DNA of 64,000 nt from Lentzea nigeriaca (GCF_016907955.1 NZ_JAFBCX010000004.1:558001-622000), one strand, 5' to 3'. Shown: positions 1 through 8,408, counted from the stretch's first letter. Translations and numbers: made by a program. Notes: a model not told the origin generated them from the sequence alone.

Positions 1-499
1 CACCGGTGGCACCAGCCCGTCGGTCACCAGCGTGAAGACCACAGCCGCGAACACCGGCAGGGGCGCTCGCGTGCCCGGCACCGGGTCCAGCGGTGCGCCG
101 GGCGGCAGCGAGCGGTCGGCCACCGACACCAAGCCGTCCGGGTCGGTGCCCGTGATCACCACCGTGCCGGTCACCAACGCGCCTGTCGTCGACGGTTCCA
201 AGATCACCCAGCAGACCGAGCACTTCTACCACGAGATGGCGACGAACGCCGACACCGCGCTCGCCATGACCACGGACACCGTGCGCTCGAACGCCGGTGC
301 GTTGCTGGAGGGAAGGCTCGCCGACATCTCGCTGATCGAGGTGAAGGAGATCGTCGTCGACCCGAGCAAGGGCCTCACCGTCAGTCTGCTGCAGGTGACG
401 AAGAAGGACGGCTCGGTCAGCACTGAGAAGCGCGAGCTGAGCTTCACGCCCGGCGACCTCCCCTTGATCAACGGTGAACGGTTGAAGCTCGGCGGCTGA
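1..499 (+). CDS. Secreted or membrane protein with NTF2-like C-terminal domain, 5' end missing
   Basis: The frame is open from the window edge, so the N-terminus lies upstream. The visible part begins with a Gly/Ser/Thr/Pro-rich stretch typical of an extracytoplasmic linker. It ends in a domain of about 95 residues (from about position 200) that starts EHFYHEMATNAD and contains the phrase VTKKDGS. The same phrase and layout recur in the C-terminal domain of the kinase at 4151-5770, so the two domains look homologous. This protein was probably membrane-anchored through a segment outside the window, as its downstream neighbour is. No enzymatic motif is seen and the function is unknown. The stop is followed by 173 bases before the next gene. 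Confidence 0.7.
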   Translation, partial: TGGTSPSVTSVKTTAANTGRGARVPGTGSSGAPGGSERSATDTKPSGSVPVITTVPVTNAPVVDGSKITQQTEHFYHEMATNADTALAMTTDTVRSNAGALLEGRLADISLIEVKEIVVDPSKGLTVSLLQVTKKDGSVSTEKRELSFTPGDLPLINGERLKLGG

Positions 500-672
500 A
501 GTGGCTAAAGGTCACGTCGCGAGTTACCGACCGTAGTAAGTAGCACCATCGAGCGAATCCCGAGCACCGCTGAACGCCACGGTCGGATGAAGTCCACCGA
601 GATGCTGGCGTCGTCACGCGTAGCCACGGTACGTCTTCTGGTGACCACGGACAGTACGGGAGGACCAGGCCA

Positions 673-1488
673 GTGCAGCGTCCCGCGCCGACCGGGCGGA
701 GACACACCCGCGCCGGCTCGATCAGCGTGGCTGAGCTGATCAAGCAGCAGGCGAGCCCGATCCGCATCCCGTCGAACGAGGAAGCCGCCACCGACGCTCT
801 CGTCGCCTCGCTGCTCGGCCCGACCGACAACATGACGGTGACCACGGCCACGATCCCGGTCGTCTCCCGCCGGCGCCGCCGCATCCGCAGGAGCCGCGTC
901 GCCAAGGCCGCAGGGCTGCTGACCGGCGCGATCGTGCTGGTCTCCGCTGTCGCGGGCGCGGCGATCCTCGCGGGCAAGCGCCCGGCGAACACCGGCATCC
1001 CGATCACCGAGCGTCCTGTCGCGCTGTCCGGCGCGAGCGCGTTGCGCCCCGACGTCCTGTCGGCACAGCTGCCGAACGAGAACAAGCCGCAGCGGACCGC
1101 CGCCGACGCCCCGCTGCCGCAGCCGCCAGAGTTGCTGCTCGAGACGCCGGAACCGACCACGCCGGAGGTCTCGGTAGGCCCTCAGCCGCAGGTCGACGTG
1201 GTGCGCCGGTTCTACGAGCTGCTCACCACCAAGCCCAGCTCGGCGGCCAAGCTGCTGTCACCGGACCTGGTCGGGAGCAACCCGAAGGAGTTCGTCGAGT
1301 CCTGGGGGCTCATCAAGACCGTCAACGTCGACCAGATGTCGGTCCGGCCGGACGGATCGGTGCTCGCGGTGGTGTCGATGCAGGAGCTCGACGGCAGCTG
1401 GCTGCGCGTCGAACAGCTCTTCCGGCTGACCGACACGACCCAGCCGCGGATCATCGGCACCGAGGTCCTTTCGGCCCAACGGAGTTAG
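673..1488 (+). CDS. Single-pass membrane protein with SVAEL motif and extracytoplasmic domain
   Basis: A 271-residue protein with a GTG start, preceded by GGGAGG about 7 bases upstream. The cytoplasmic part carries a short ISVAELIKQ motif (residues 17-25) and a basic patch RRRRRIRRSR. One transmembrane helix follows (about residues 78-100, AAGLLTGAIVLVSAVAGAAI). After a Pro-rich linker, the last 95 residues form a domain starting VVRRFYELLTTKPSSA, which resembles the C-terminal domain of the kinase at 4151-5770 (DYFQAATTKPDEAW). I infer an NTF2/SnoaL-like extracytoplasmic fold from length and pattern only. Its neighbours suggest a surface-signalling group. No catalytic residues are recognised. 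Confidence 0.8.
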   Translation: MQRPAPTGRRHTRAGSISVAELIKQQASPIRIPSNEEAATDALVASLLGPTDNMTVTTATIPVVSRRRRRIRRSRVAKAAGLLTGAIVLVSAVAGAAILAGKRPANTGIPITERPVALSGASALRPDVLSAQLPNENKPQRTAADAPLPQPPELLLETPEPTTPEVSVGPQPQVDVVRRFYELLTTKPSSAAKLLSPDLVGSNPKEFVESWGLIKTVNVDQMSVRPDGSVLAVVSMQELDGSWLRVEQLFRLTDTTQPRIIGTEVLSAQRS

Positions 1489-1510
1489 GCCGCACCCAAT
1501 TGGGTATCGC

Positions 1511-1581
1511 CGTTCGCAGTCGAACGGTGACCGCTCGTCGCGAAAACCTAGTTCACGACGTGAAAATTCCCCCGAAGGGGT
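1511..1581. promoter_or_regulatory. Cluster of small inverted repeats upstream of the Q-rich membrane protein gene
   Basis: The 167-base gap holds three short dyads: CGTTCG-cagt-CGAACG (1511-1526), the 13-base palindrome TTCACGACGTGAA (1552-1564), and CCCCCGAAGGGG (1570-1581). They may be terminator or operator elements between two separately transcribed genes. Assigning a role would be a guess. Confidence 0.3.
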
Positions 1582-1655
1582 TACATCTCGGGTCACGATT
1601 CGGTATCCATGTTCCCGCCAGTGCGCAGACGCGAACTTGGAAGGGTGAACGAGCG

Positions 1656-2564
1656 GTGTCGATTGAGGACCATCGTCGGCGGCTGAACGGTTCGGCTGAG
1701 TCGACCGGCCAGCTGTCCGTCGCCGAGCTGATCGCCCGCCGCGAGGCGGAGACCGTGCAGTTCCCGGTGATCACCGACGACATCACCCCCGAGATGTTCG
1801 ACGAGCCCGACGAGCCGACTGTCAAGTTCAAGTCGGTCAAGGCACCCGGCAGCAAGCCCAAGAAGCAGCCCATGAAGGAGCTGCACATCACGGAGCTGCT
1901 GCGCCGTGAGGGTCGCGCGGACGACACGCAGCGCGGCGGCTTCACCGTCGGCAAGCTGGCCGTCGCGGCCAGTGGTGGCGTGGTCCTCTGCGGCTCCGTC
2001 GCCTTCGCCGCCTCCTCGTGGCTGTCCCCGACCGACGAGCGCCCGCTCGCCGAGGTCCGGTTCGACGAGCGCGCCCAGGCCCGTGGCGCCAGCGCCGGCA
2101 CCGAGGGTGTCGTGAAGCTGCCGTCGAACAAGACGCAGCAGGAAGACACCACCGAGACCCAGCAGAGCGACCCGACGACGAGCCCGACGACGCGCGTCGC
2201 CCCGTACGTCCAGCAGCAACAGCAGCAGACCCAGCAGCGCCCCACGCAGCAGACTCAGCAGCAGACCCAGCAGCCGACGCAGCAGCCGACCTCCGAGACG
2301 CCGACGGCCAGCACGCCTTCGTCGTCCACGCCGTCGACCACTCCCAGCCAGCCGAGCACGACGCCGTCGAGCGACTCGCCCAAGCCGCCGCCGAGCTCGT
2401 CCTCGACCAAGCCGAGCAACAGCACCGCGCCCAGCACGTCGAACCCGCTGCCCACGCCGTCCAACCCGGTCGACGTCAGCGTGAACCTCGGCATTCTCGA
2501 CCCGGTGCTGAGCACCGTCGGCAGCACGGTGGGCGGTTTCGACTTCTTCGCTCCGGCGAAGTGA
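1656..2564 (+). CDS. Single-pass membrane protein with SVAEL motif and Gln/Thr/Ser/Pro-rich surface tail
   Basis: About 302 residues. The open frame reaches back to 1500, but the GTG at 1656 (VSIEDHRRR) is preferred: it has GGAAGG upstream, and the earlier part reads through the intergenic dyads. The cytoplasmic part has LSVAELIARREAE and a second copy-like motif, LHITELLRREGR. One transmembrane helix follows (KLAVAASGGVVLCGSVAFAA). The outer part is low-complexity: a run rich in QQQ/TQQ (coded at 2209-2290) followed by Ser/Thr/Pro repeats, ending in a conserved-looking segment with NLGILDPVLSTVG. The tail could be glycosylated or embedded in the wall. It is a structural relative of the preceding protein through the SVAEL motif. 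Function unknown. Confidence 0.75.
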   Translation: MSIEDHRRRLNGSAESTGQLSVAELIARREAETVQFPVITDDITPEMFDEPDEPTVKFKSVKAPGSKPKKQPMKELHITELLRREGRADDTQRGGFTVGKLAVAASGGVVLCGSVAFAASSWLSPTDERPLAEVRFDERAQARGASAGTEGVVKLPSNKTQQEDTTETQQSDPTTSPTTRVAPYVQQQQQQTQQRPTQQTQQQTQQPTQQPTSETPTASTPSSSTPSTTPSQPSTTPSSDSPKPPPSSSSTKPSNSTAPSTSNPLPTPSNPVDVSVNLGILDPVLSTVGSTVGGFDFFAPAK

Positions 2565-2714
2565 GGCACAACCGGTAGCTGCAGCAACCGTCCACGGCAG
2601 GGGTACCCTGTGCGGGCAATTCCGGACGACCGCTGACTACCGCACGAGGAGCACGAGCGTGGGACCTGCTGCCGCAGCCGCAGTCACGCTGTCCTGCACC
2701 GGCCGGGTGGTCGC

Positions 2715-4031
2715 GTGACGACGTCCGACGCCACCGACGGCCGCCTGGTCGCCGACCGCTACCGCTTCCTCGACCGCATCGGCTCCGGCGCGATGGGCAT
2801 CGTCTGGCGCGCCCACGACGAACGCCTCGGCCGCGAGGTGGCGGTCAAGCAGCTGCTGCTGGCCCCCGGCCTCGACGAGGCCGAGCAGGACGAGGCCATC
2901 CAGCGCGCCATGCGCGAGGGCCGCATCGCCGCGAAGCTGCACCACCCGAACGCCATCGCCGTGTACGACGTCGTCGAGGAAGACGGCGTTCCGTGCCTGG
3001 TCATGGAGTACCTGCCGTCCTATAGCCTCGCCGACGCGCTGGCCGAGGGCGGGCCGATGGACCCGGTCGAGGTCGCCCACATCGGAGCCCAGTGCGCGGC
3101 CGCGCTCGCCGCCGCCCACGCGGCCGGCATCGTGCACCGCGACATCAAGCCCGGCAACGTGCTGATCGCCGAGAACGGTGTCGTCAAGATCACCGACTTC
3201 GGCATCTCGCGCGCGTCGGACGACATCACCGTCACCAAGACCGGCCTGATCGCGGGCACTCCCGCCTACCTCGCGCCGGAGATCGCGCGGGGCCAGGACC
3301 CGACGCCGGCGTCCGACGTCTACTCGCTCGGTTCGACGCTGTTCGCCGCGATGGAGGGCGAGCCGCCCTACGGAGTGAGCGACAACACTCTCGGTGTTCT
3401 GCACGCCGTCGCGGCCGGGCGGATCAACCCGCCGACCGTCGACCACCCGCTCGCCGACGCGCTGCTGTACCTGCTGAACTACGAGCCGGCCGACCGGCCC
3501 ACGATGTCGCAGGCGCGTGAGCTGCTCATGGCGGTCGCCAACGGGCGGTCGCCGTCGTTCACCGGCCTGCCGGTGCCGACCGGTCCCGAAGCGACGACGG
3601 TCGTGGAGCCCGACAGGACCCGCGTCGTTCGTCCGGTGGCTCGCACCGCGCCGCCGCGGACCGCGCCGCCGATGGTTCCCGCAGGCAGGCAGCAGGACAA
3701 CCGGCCGCTCGTGATCGCCGCTGTCGTGCTGGCGTTGTTGCTGGTCATCGGTGGTCTGCTGGTCGCGCTGGGTGTGTTCAACAAGGACCGCGAGACGCCG
3801 TCGGCGCCGCCGGTCTCGTCGTCCCAGGTGGTGCCGACGACGACCACCACTCCCGAAGTGACGACGACCACGCCCGAGGCAACGACCACGCGCGAAACGA
3901 CGTCTAGCACTACGACGACTACAACTACGACCACCACAACAACGACTACGACCACCACAACGACCACCACGCCGCCGCCGTCCAGCACGACGACGATCAC
4001 CACGACAACGGCGGTCAAGCAAACGACCTAA
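2715..4031 (+). CDS. Transmembrane Ser/Thr protein kinase with polythreonine tail
   Basis: Hanks-type kinase of 438 residues that phosphorylates Ser/Thr of cytoplasmic targets. The kinase domain spans about residues 13-275: Gly-rich loop RIGSGAMGIVWRA, ATP lysine in VAVKQL, catalytic loop HRDIKPGNV, DFG, then GTPAYLAPE. A linker leads to one transmembrane helix (LVIAAVVLALLLVIGGLLVA, about residues 333-352). The outer tail has no PASTA repeats. It is Thr-rich, including an almost pure threonine run of about 20 residues coded by mixed ACN codons. Such tails are plausible O-mannosylation substrates (inference). It is followed by a second kinase 119 bases downstream. The start is GTG; no other start gives a complete Gly-rich loop with less extension. 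Confidence 0.95.
   Translation: MTTSDATDGRLVADRYRFLDRIGSGAMGIVWRAHDERLGREVAVKQLLLAPGLDEAEQDEAIQRAMREGRIAAKLHHPNAIAVYDVVEEDGVPCLVMEYLPSYSLADALAEGGPMDPVEVAHIGAQCAAALAAAHAAGIVHRDIKPGNVLIAENGVVKITDFGISRASDDITVTKTGLIAGTPAYLAPEIARGQDPTPASDVYSLGSTLFAAMEGEPPYGVSDNTLGVLHAVAAGRINPPTVDHPLADALLYLLNYEPADRPTMSQARELLMAVANGRSPSFTGLPVPTGPEATTVVEPDRTRVVRPVARTAPPRTAPPMVPAGRQQDNRPLVIAAVVLALLLVIGGLLVALGVFNKDRETPSAPPVSSSQVVPTTTTTPEVTTTTPEATTTRETTSSTTTTTTTTTTTTTTTTTTTTTPPPSSTTTITTTTAVKQTT
3830..3985 (+). repeat. ACN threonine-codon repeat tract inside the kinase gene
   Basis: A run of ACG, ACC, ACA and ACT codons encodes the polythreonine tail of the upstream kinase. Because the third base varies, selection appears to act on the protein rather than on DNA slippage, although the tract may still be length-variable. 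Confidence 0.8.
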
Positions 4032-4150
4032 GCGCCGTTACGTCGTAGAAGTCTCGTAAGGTGGGTACCCGCACCGTCGGAGTGATCTGAACCCGATGGT
4101 GTGATCAGCCGTTGAACAGAGAGCAAGTGACCGCACAGCGGGGAGCAACT

Positions 4151-5770
4151 GTGACCGACGATGGCCGATTGGTCGCTGGTCGCTACCGATTGAGCCAGCG
4201 CATCGGTAGTGGCGCCATGGGCGTCGTCTGGACGGCACACGACGAACGCCTGCACCGCACCGTCGCGGTCAAGCAACTGCTCTTGCAGCCCGGACTCGCC
4301 GAGGCCGACACGGACGAGGCGAAGAGACGGGCCATGCGAGAGGGCCGCATCGCGGCCCGGCTTCAGCACCCGCACGCCGTCGCTGTCTACGACGTGGCGG
4401 AAGACGACGGCCAGCCGTGGCTGGTGATGGAGTACCTGCCGTCCAAGAGCCTCTCGGCGGTCCTGTCCGAACGCGGCACGCTCCCGCCGCGCGATGTGGC
4501 GTCGATCGGCATGCAGGTCGCCTCCGCTCTCGCCGCCGCGCACAACGCGGGCATCGTGCACCGCGACATCAAGCCAGGCAACGTCCTGCTCGGTGACGAC
4601 GGCACCGTCAAGATCACCGACTTCGGCATCTCCCGTGCGACCGGGGACGTCACCGTCACCGCCACGGGCATGCTCGCCGGCACGCCCGCCTACCTCGCTC
4701 CCGAGGTCGCCAAGGGCTACGACCCGGGCTCGCCGTCCGACGTCTTCTCCCTGGGTTCGACGCTGTACGCCGCGATCGAGGGCGAACCGCCGTTCGGCCT
4801 GAGCGAGAACACCATCGCGCTGCTGCACAAGGTCGCCTCCGGCAAGGTCAACCCGCCGCGCAACGCGGGCCCGCTGACCGCGCTGCTGATGCGCCTGCTG
4901 CGTGCGGAGCCGGAAGACCGCCCGACCATGGCCGAGGCCCGCGACGCGCTCGCCGCCGTCGCGAACGGCCAGGCCGCCCCCGCCTTCACGCCCGCGGTGG
5001 TCGCGCCCACGCACCCGCCGTCGTGGCGCGGCGCCCCCGTCCAGCAGCAGCCGCAGCAGCAGGCCGCCACGCGGGCGCTCCCGCCCCAGCAGCCGTCGCC
5101 TCCCGCGGCCACTCGCGTCGACCTGCACACGCCTCCGCGCGCCGTGCCGACGCAGCAGCCGCCGTCGAACCACCGTCCGGCCGCCGCACCGCAGTATTCG
5201 CAGCGTCCCAAGCCGTCGCCGCTGTCGTCGGTGGCGAAGAGCAAGAAGTCGACGGTCTTCACCGCGCTCGCCATCGTGGCCGCCGCGGCGATCGGCATCA
5301 TGTTCGCGAGCATGATCTCGAACAACAAGGACAACGGCGGCAGGGACAACAGCGCGGGCGGCAACACCCAGATCCAGCAGACGCAGGACAGCACGAAGCC
5401 GTCGACGCCGTCCAAGTCGTCAGGCAAGGCCGGTCAGTGGACCGACACGCCGACCGACGACGACAAGAAGAGCCTGCTGGAGGACTACTTCCAGGCGGCG
5501 ACCACCAAGCCGGACGAGGCGTGGCAGATGGGCAACGCCTCCTTCCAGGGTCAGTACCCCGGCGGCCTCGACGGGTTCAAGTCCTTCTGGGGCGGCATCA
5601 AGCAGGCCAAGGTCACCAGCATCGAGGAGCGGCAGACCTACTACTTCGTGGTCAGCCTGGAGGTCACGAAGAAGGACGGGACGAAGTCGTCGATGCAGCG
5701 GCAGGTGTCGCTGGAATGGCGGTCGCCGAACTTCCTGCTGAGCTACGACAAGCCGTTCGGCAGCGCCTGA
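4151..5770 (+). CDS. Transmembrane Ser/Thr protein kinase with NTF2-like ectodomain
   Basis: About 539 residues. The GTG at 4151 has GGGGAG 5 bases upstream and is preferred over the in-frame TTG at 4112. The kinase domain (about residues 8-270) has RIGSGAMGVVW, VAVKQL, HRDIKPGN, DFGIS and GTPAYLAPE, so it should be active. A Pro/Gln-rich linker follows (QQQPQQQAATRA). Then comes one transmembrane helix (TALAIVAAAAIGIMFASMI) and an outer domain of about 100 residues, starting LLEDYFQAATTKPDEAW, that resembles the outer domains of the proteins at 1-499 and 673-1488. The ectodomain replaces the PASTA sensor of PknB-type kinases. It is probably transcribed with, or just after, the previous kinase. 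Confidence 0.95.
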   Translation: MTDDGRLVAGRYRLSQRIGSGAMGVVWTAHDERLHRTVAVKQLLLQPGLAEADTDEAKRRAMREGRIAARLQHPHAVAVYDVAEDDGQPWLVMEYLPSKSLSAVLSERGTLPPRDVASIGMQVASALAAAHNAGIVHRDIKPGNVLLGDDGTVKITDFGISRATGDVTVTATGMLAGTPAYLAPEVAKGYDPGSPSDVFSLGSTLYAAIEGEPPFGLSENTIALLHKVASGKVNPPRNAGPLTALLMRLLRAEPEDRPTMAEARDALAAVANGQAAPAFTPAVVAPTHPPSWRGAPVQQQPQQQAATRALPPQQPSPPAATRVDLHTPPRAVPTQQPPSNHRPAAAPQYSQRPKPSPLSSVAKSKKSTVFTALAIVAAAAIGIMFASMISNNKDNGGRDNSAGGNTQIQQTQDSTKPSTPSKSSGKAGQWTDTPTDDDKKSLLEDYFQAATTKPDEAWQMGNASFQGQYPGGLDGFKSFWGGIKQAKVTSIEERQTYYFVVSLEVTKKDGTKSSMQRQVSLEWRSPNFLLSYDKPFGSA

Positions 5771-5777
5771 GCGCAGG

Positions 5778-6680
5778 TCAGGAGGCCCTGGCCGCCTTCT
5801 CCAGCGCTTCAGCCAGTGCCAGCACGGCGGGATTCCAGGCGGCCTCCTCGCGGTAGACGACGTGGATGTGCCGCACCGGCTCGGGATTGCGGAGCTTGCG
5901 CAGGACAACGCCCGGATGCGCGGATCCCAGGCCGAGCCGCGGAATGATCGTGACGCCGAGTCCGGCGGCCACGAATCCCTGGGCCGTCGCGTAGTCGTCG
6001 CTTTCCACGACGACCTTCGGCGCGAACCCTGCACCCGCGCACGCGTTCGCGACCAGGTCCTTGCAGGGCCCCGTGGCGCCGAAGTCCGCGAAGATCCACG
6101 GCTCGTCGGCCAGCTCGCCCAGGTCGATCACGCGCTTGCGGGACAGCGCGTGGCCGCGGGGCAGGACGGCGAAGAACGGGTCGGCGAGCAGGTGCCGCGC
6201 GACCACGCCCTCCGGGGCCGGCGCGTCCGGCTCCAGCACGGTGATCGCGACGTCGGCGCGGCCGGCGGCCAGCTCCTCGAACGGGTCGTTGGGCTCGGTG
6301 AGCTTCAGGTCGAGCTCGACGCCGGAACGTTCGGCGAGAAACTGGGCCACCGCGGGCGGCACCAGGGCAGCGCCGGCCGTGGCGAAGTAGCGGACGCGCA
6401 GAATGCCCGCGCAGCCCTGACGCAACGCCGTCAGCGCGCTCTCGGCCTCGGCGAGCTGCTCGGCCACGCGCGCGGCGTGTTCGGTCAGCAGGCGGCCGGC
6501 GGCGGTCGGGCGGACGCCGCGGCCCACGCGCTCCAGCAGCGGTAGTCCTGCCTGCTTCTCGAGGCCCGCAACCTGCTGCGAGACGGCGGACGGGGTGTAG
6601 CCGAGATTCGTCGCGGCCGCCGTGATGGAACCCGTGGTCACGACCGCCCTGAGCACCTGCATGCGTCGCACGTCCAGCAT
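5778..6680 (-). CDS. LysR-family transcriptional regulator
   Basis: 300 residues. The N-terminal winged helix-turn-helix (MLDVRRMQVLRAVVTTGSIT, then TPSAVSQQVAGLEKQAG) is typical of LysR. The rest is the periplasmic-binding-protein-like effector domain, with a conserved-looking GLGVTIIPRLGL patch near the C-terminus. It is divergent from an EamA-type exporter gene with an 81-base shared promoter region containing an AT-rich palindrome. LysR proteins usually control the divergent gene in such a pair, so the likely target is the exporter at 6762. The ligand is unknown. Confidence 0.9.
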   Translation of the reverse strand: MLDVRRMQVLRAVVTTGSITAAATNLGYTPSAVSQQVAGLEKQAGLPLLERVGRGVRPTAAGRLLTEHAARVAEQLAEAESALTALRQGCAGILRVRYFATAGAALVPPAVAQFLAERSGVELDLKLTEPNDPFEELAAGRADVAITVLEPDAPAPEGVVARHLLADPFFAVLPRGHALSRKRVIDLGELADEPWIFADFGATGPCKDLVANACAGAGFAPKVVVESDDYATAQGFVAAGLGVTIIPRLGLGSAHPGVVLRKLRNPEPVRHIHVVYREEAAWNPAVLALAEALEKAARAS

Positions 6681-6717
6681 CGCTCAACCTTACAGCTGCG
6701 CTTAAAGGTTCTCCACA

Positions 6718-6730
6718 ACAATTAAATTGT
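6718..6730. promoter_or_regulatory. Putative LysR-type operator between lysR and the exporter gene
   Basis: ACAATTAAATTGT is a perfect 13-base odd palindrome in an otherwise GC-rich chromosome, lying between the two divergent starts. It fits the T-N11-A type of LysR site. Binding is inferred. Confidence 0.45.
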
Positions 6731-6761
6731 ATTTACGGGTTGCAGCACGCATCGTTGACGT

Positions 6762-7688
6762 GTGAACCAACGCGGAACGTTGATCAGGATGGGCGTGCTC
6801 GCCCTGCTGTGGGGATCCAGCTTCCTGTGGATGAAGCTCGCGCTCGGGAGCCTCGCTCCCCTGCAGATCTCGCTCGTGCGGACGTTCTTCGGGGCGGTCG
6901 TGCTGTTCGTCGTGCTCGCCACGGCCAAGATGACGCTGCCCCGCGACCGCCGGATCTGGGCTCACATGCTCGTCGTCGCGCTGTTCGGCAGCGCGATCCC
7001 GTTCACGCTGTTCGCGATCGGCGGCCAGACCGTCGACTCCGGCGTGTCCGGCGTGCTCAACTCGACGACGCCGCTGTTCGCGCTGGCGATCGGGCTGGCG
7101 CTGGGCACGGAGAAGATCGGCAACCTGGTCCGCATGCTCGGTCTCGGCACCGGCTTCGCGGGCGTGCTGCTGATCTTCGCGCCGTGGCAGTCGGCCAACA
7201 GCATCGCGAGCTGGGGCGCCGTGCTGTGCCTCCTCGGCGCCGCGAGCTACGCCGTCGGCTACTCCTACGCCGGCCGCAAGCTGATCAACACCGGGGCGAC
7301 CTCCACCCAGCTGGCCGCCATGCAGCTGACCACCGCGATGGGGATGCTGATCCTCGCGCTGCCGTTCGGGGGCCTGCAGCCGCTGCACCTGCACTGGCTC
7401 GGCATCGTCGCGGTGATGATCCTGGGCGTCTTCGGCACCGGCGCGGCGTTCATCCTCAACTACCGCGTCATCGCGGACGAGGGCGCTACCACCGCGACCA
7501 CGGTCGGTTACCTGTTGCCCGTTGTTTCGGTACTCCTCGGAGCGATCTTCCTCGGAGAGCAGCTCAACGCGAGGGTCGTCGCGGGCATGCTCGTGGTGCT
7601 GCTGGGCGTCGCCCTGACCCGCAGGCAGCCCGTCCCGGCAGGTCAGAACGTCTCACCAAACGAGACACGCGACCTGGTGAAACGCTGA
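6762..7688 (+). CDS. EamA-family (DMT superfamily) membrane exporter
   Basis: 308 residues and about ten hydrophobic helices in two five-helix halves, which is the normal length and layout of EamA proteins. The N-terminal half begins GVLALLWGSSFLWMKLAL, and the second half holds VGYLLPVVSVLLGAIFLGEQL, a typical EamA signature. These proteins export small metabolites or amino acids; the substrate cannot be told from sequence. The GTG start is 81 bases from the divergent LysR gene, its likely regulator. Its 3' end contributes to a stem-loop (CGTCTCACC at 7649-7657 pairing with GGTGAGACG at 7691-7699). Confidence 0.9.
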   Translation: MNQRGTLIRMGVLALLWGSSFLWMKLALGSLAPLQISLVRTFFGAVVLFVVLATAKMTLPRDRRIWAHMLVVALFGSAIPFTLFAIGGQTVDSGVSGVLNSTTPLFALAIGLALGTEKIGNLVRMLGLGTGFAGVLLIFAPWQSANSIASWGAVLCLLGAASYAVGYSYAGRKLINTGATSTQLAAMQLTTAMGMLILALPFGGLQPLHLHWLGIVAVMILGVFGTGAAFILNYRVIADEGATTATTVGYLLPVVSVLLGAIFLGEQLNARVVAGMLVVLLGVALTRRQPVPAGQNVSPNETRDLVKR

Positions 7689-7707
7689 ACGGTGAGACGC
7701 GCGTCTC
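7649..7707 (+). terminator. Stem-loops at the end of the exporter gene
   Basis: CGTCTCACC (7649-7657) can pair with GGTGAGACG (7691-7699). The perfect 14-base palindrome GAGACGCGCGTCTC (7694-7707) overlaps it. No U-tract follows. These could terminate the exporter transcript or serve as an operator for ssgB. Confidence 0.4.
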
Positions 7708-7809
7708 CCCCAATTGGATGGTTCCGAAACGAATCGCGTCCTTATCCCGCCGGTTGGCCGTCTCCTCTTTGTGAGCGGACATGGAGACCAGCCTGGGAAG
7801 GACATCGAC

Positions 7810-8229
7810 ATGAACAACGAAAACCTGAAGGTCACCACCCGGACGACTTTTCAACTGCTGGCCCCCGGCGCGGCTCCCGCGCCGGTCGAGGCCGAGCTCG
7901 TCTACGACCCGGAGGACCCGTACGCGGTCGCCGTCGTGTTCCACACGGGCTCCGGCCGCGTCGAGTGGATGTTCGCCCGCGACCTGCTGGCCGACGGTCT
8001 GCTGACCCCGTCCGGTGAGGGCGACATCCTGGTCCGGCCCGCGTCCGACGACCCGGAGCGCGTCCTGGTCGAGCTGAACGCGCCGACCGGGTTCGCCATC
8101 CTCAGCGCGGTCGCCGAAGACGTGGCGGCGTTCCTGGACAGGTCCTACGACGTCGTCCAGCCGGGCGAGGAGGACCTGTGGATCGACTTCGACCGTGAGC
8201 TGCAGAAGCTCGTGTCGACGATCGACTAG
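7810..8229 (+). CDS. ssgB: SsgA-family sporulation/cell division regulator, SsgB-like
   Basis: 139 residues, the usual SsgA/SsgB length, cytoplasmic. Diagnostic phrases are DPEDPYAVAVVFHTGSG and VEWMFARDLLADGL, which match the SsgB pattern I know from Streptomyces. In streptomycetes SsgB recruits FtsZ to future septum sites during sporulation; in non-sporulating actinomycetes it is often the only family member. The ATG at 7810 is chosen because GGAAGGAC lies just upstream. The frame is open further back to 7714, but that extension overlaps the upstream palindrome. The gene appears monocistronic and is followed by decayed DNA. Confidence 0.85.
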   Translation: MNNENLKVTTRTTFQLLAPGAAPAPVEAELVYDPEDPYAVAVVFHTGSGRVEWMFARDLLADGLLTPSGEGDILVRPASDDPERVLVELNAPTGFAILSAVAEDVAAFLDRSYDVVQPGEEDLWIDFDRELQKLVSTID

Positions 8230-8384
8230 TAGAGCGTCGCGGCTTGGTTGTGCTCCGTTGAGTCGGGGTAGGGGCTGGGCGGTCTGGTGCTCATCACCGA
8301 AAGCCCGGATGGTCGCGTTCTCATGCACGTCGCTGCCGAGATGGCGGTAGCGAAATGCTGACGCAAACGTCGATCACCCCAACT

Positions 8385-8408
8385 GCTGCCAACTGTGCAG
8401 TTGGCAGC
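8385..8408. repeat. 11-bp perfect inverted repeat
   Basis: GCTGCCAACTG, then TG, then CAGTTGGCAGC. The two-base centre makes it more operator-like than terminator-like. It lies 156 bases downstream of ssgB. Role unknown. Confidence 0.6.

Noticed and set aside
1500..1655. Longer N-terminus for the Q-rich membrane protein
   Set aside because: Would translate through intergenic dyads; the GTG at 1656 has a ribosome-binding site and starts the conserved-type cytoplasmic tail.
3830..3985. Repeat tract considered as CRISPR-like or satellite DNA
   Set aside because: It is an in-frame threonine codon run with no spacer structure.
2637..4022. Long minus-strand open frame opposite the first kinase gene
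   Set aside because: Arg/Gly-rich shadow of the kinase codons (GC-skewed third positions); no motif; the plus strand has a complete kinase.
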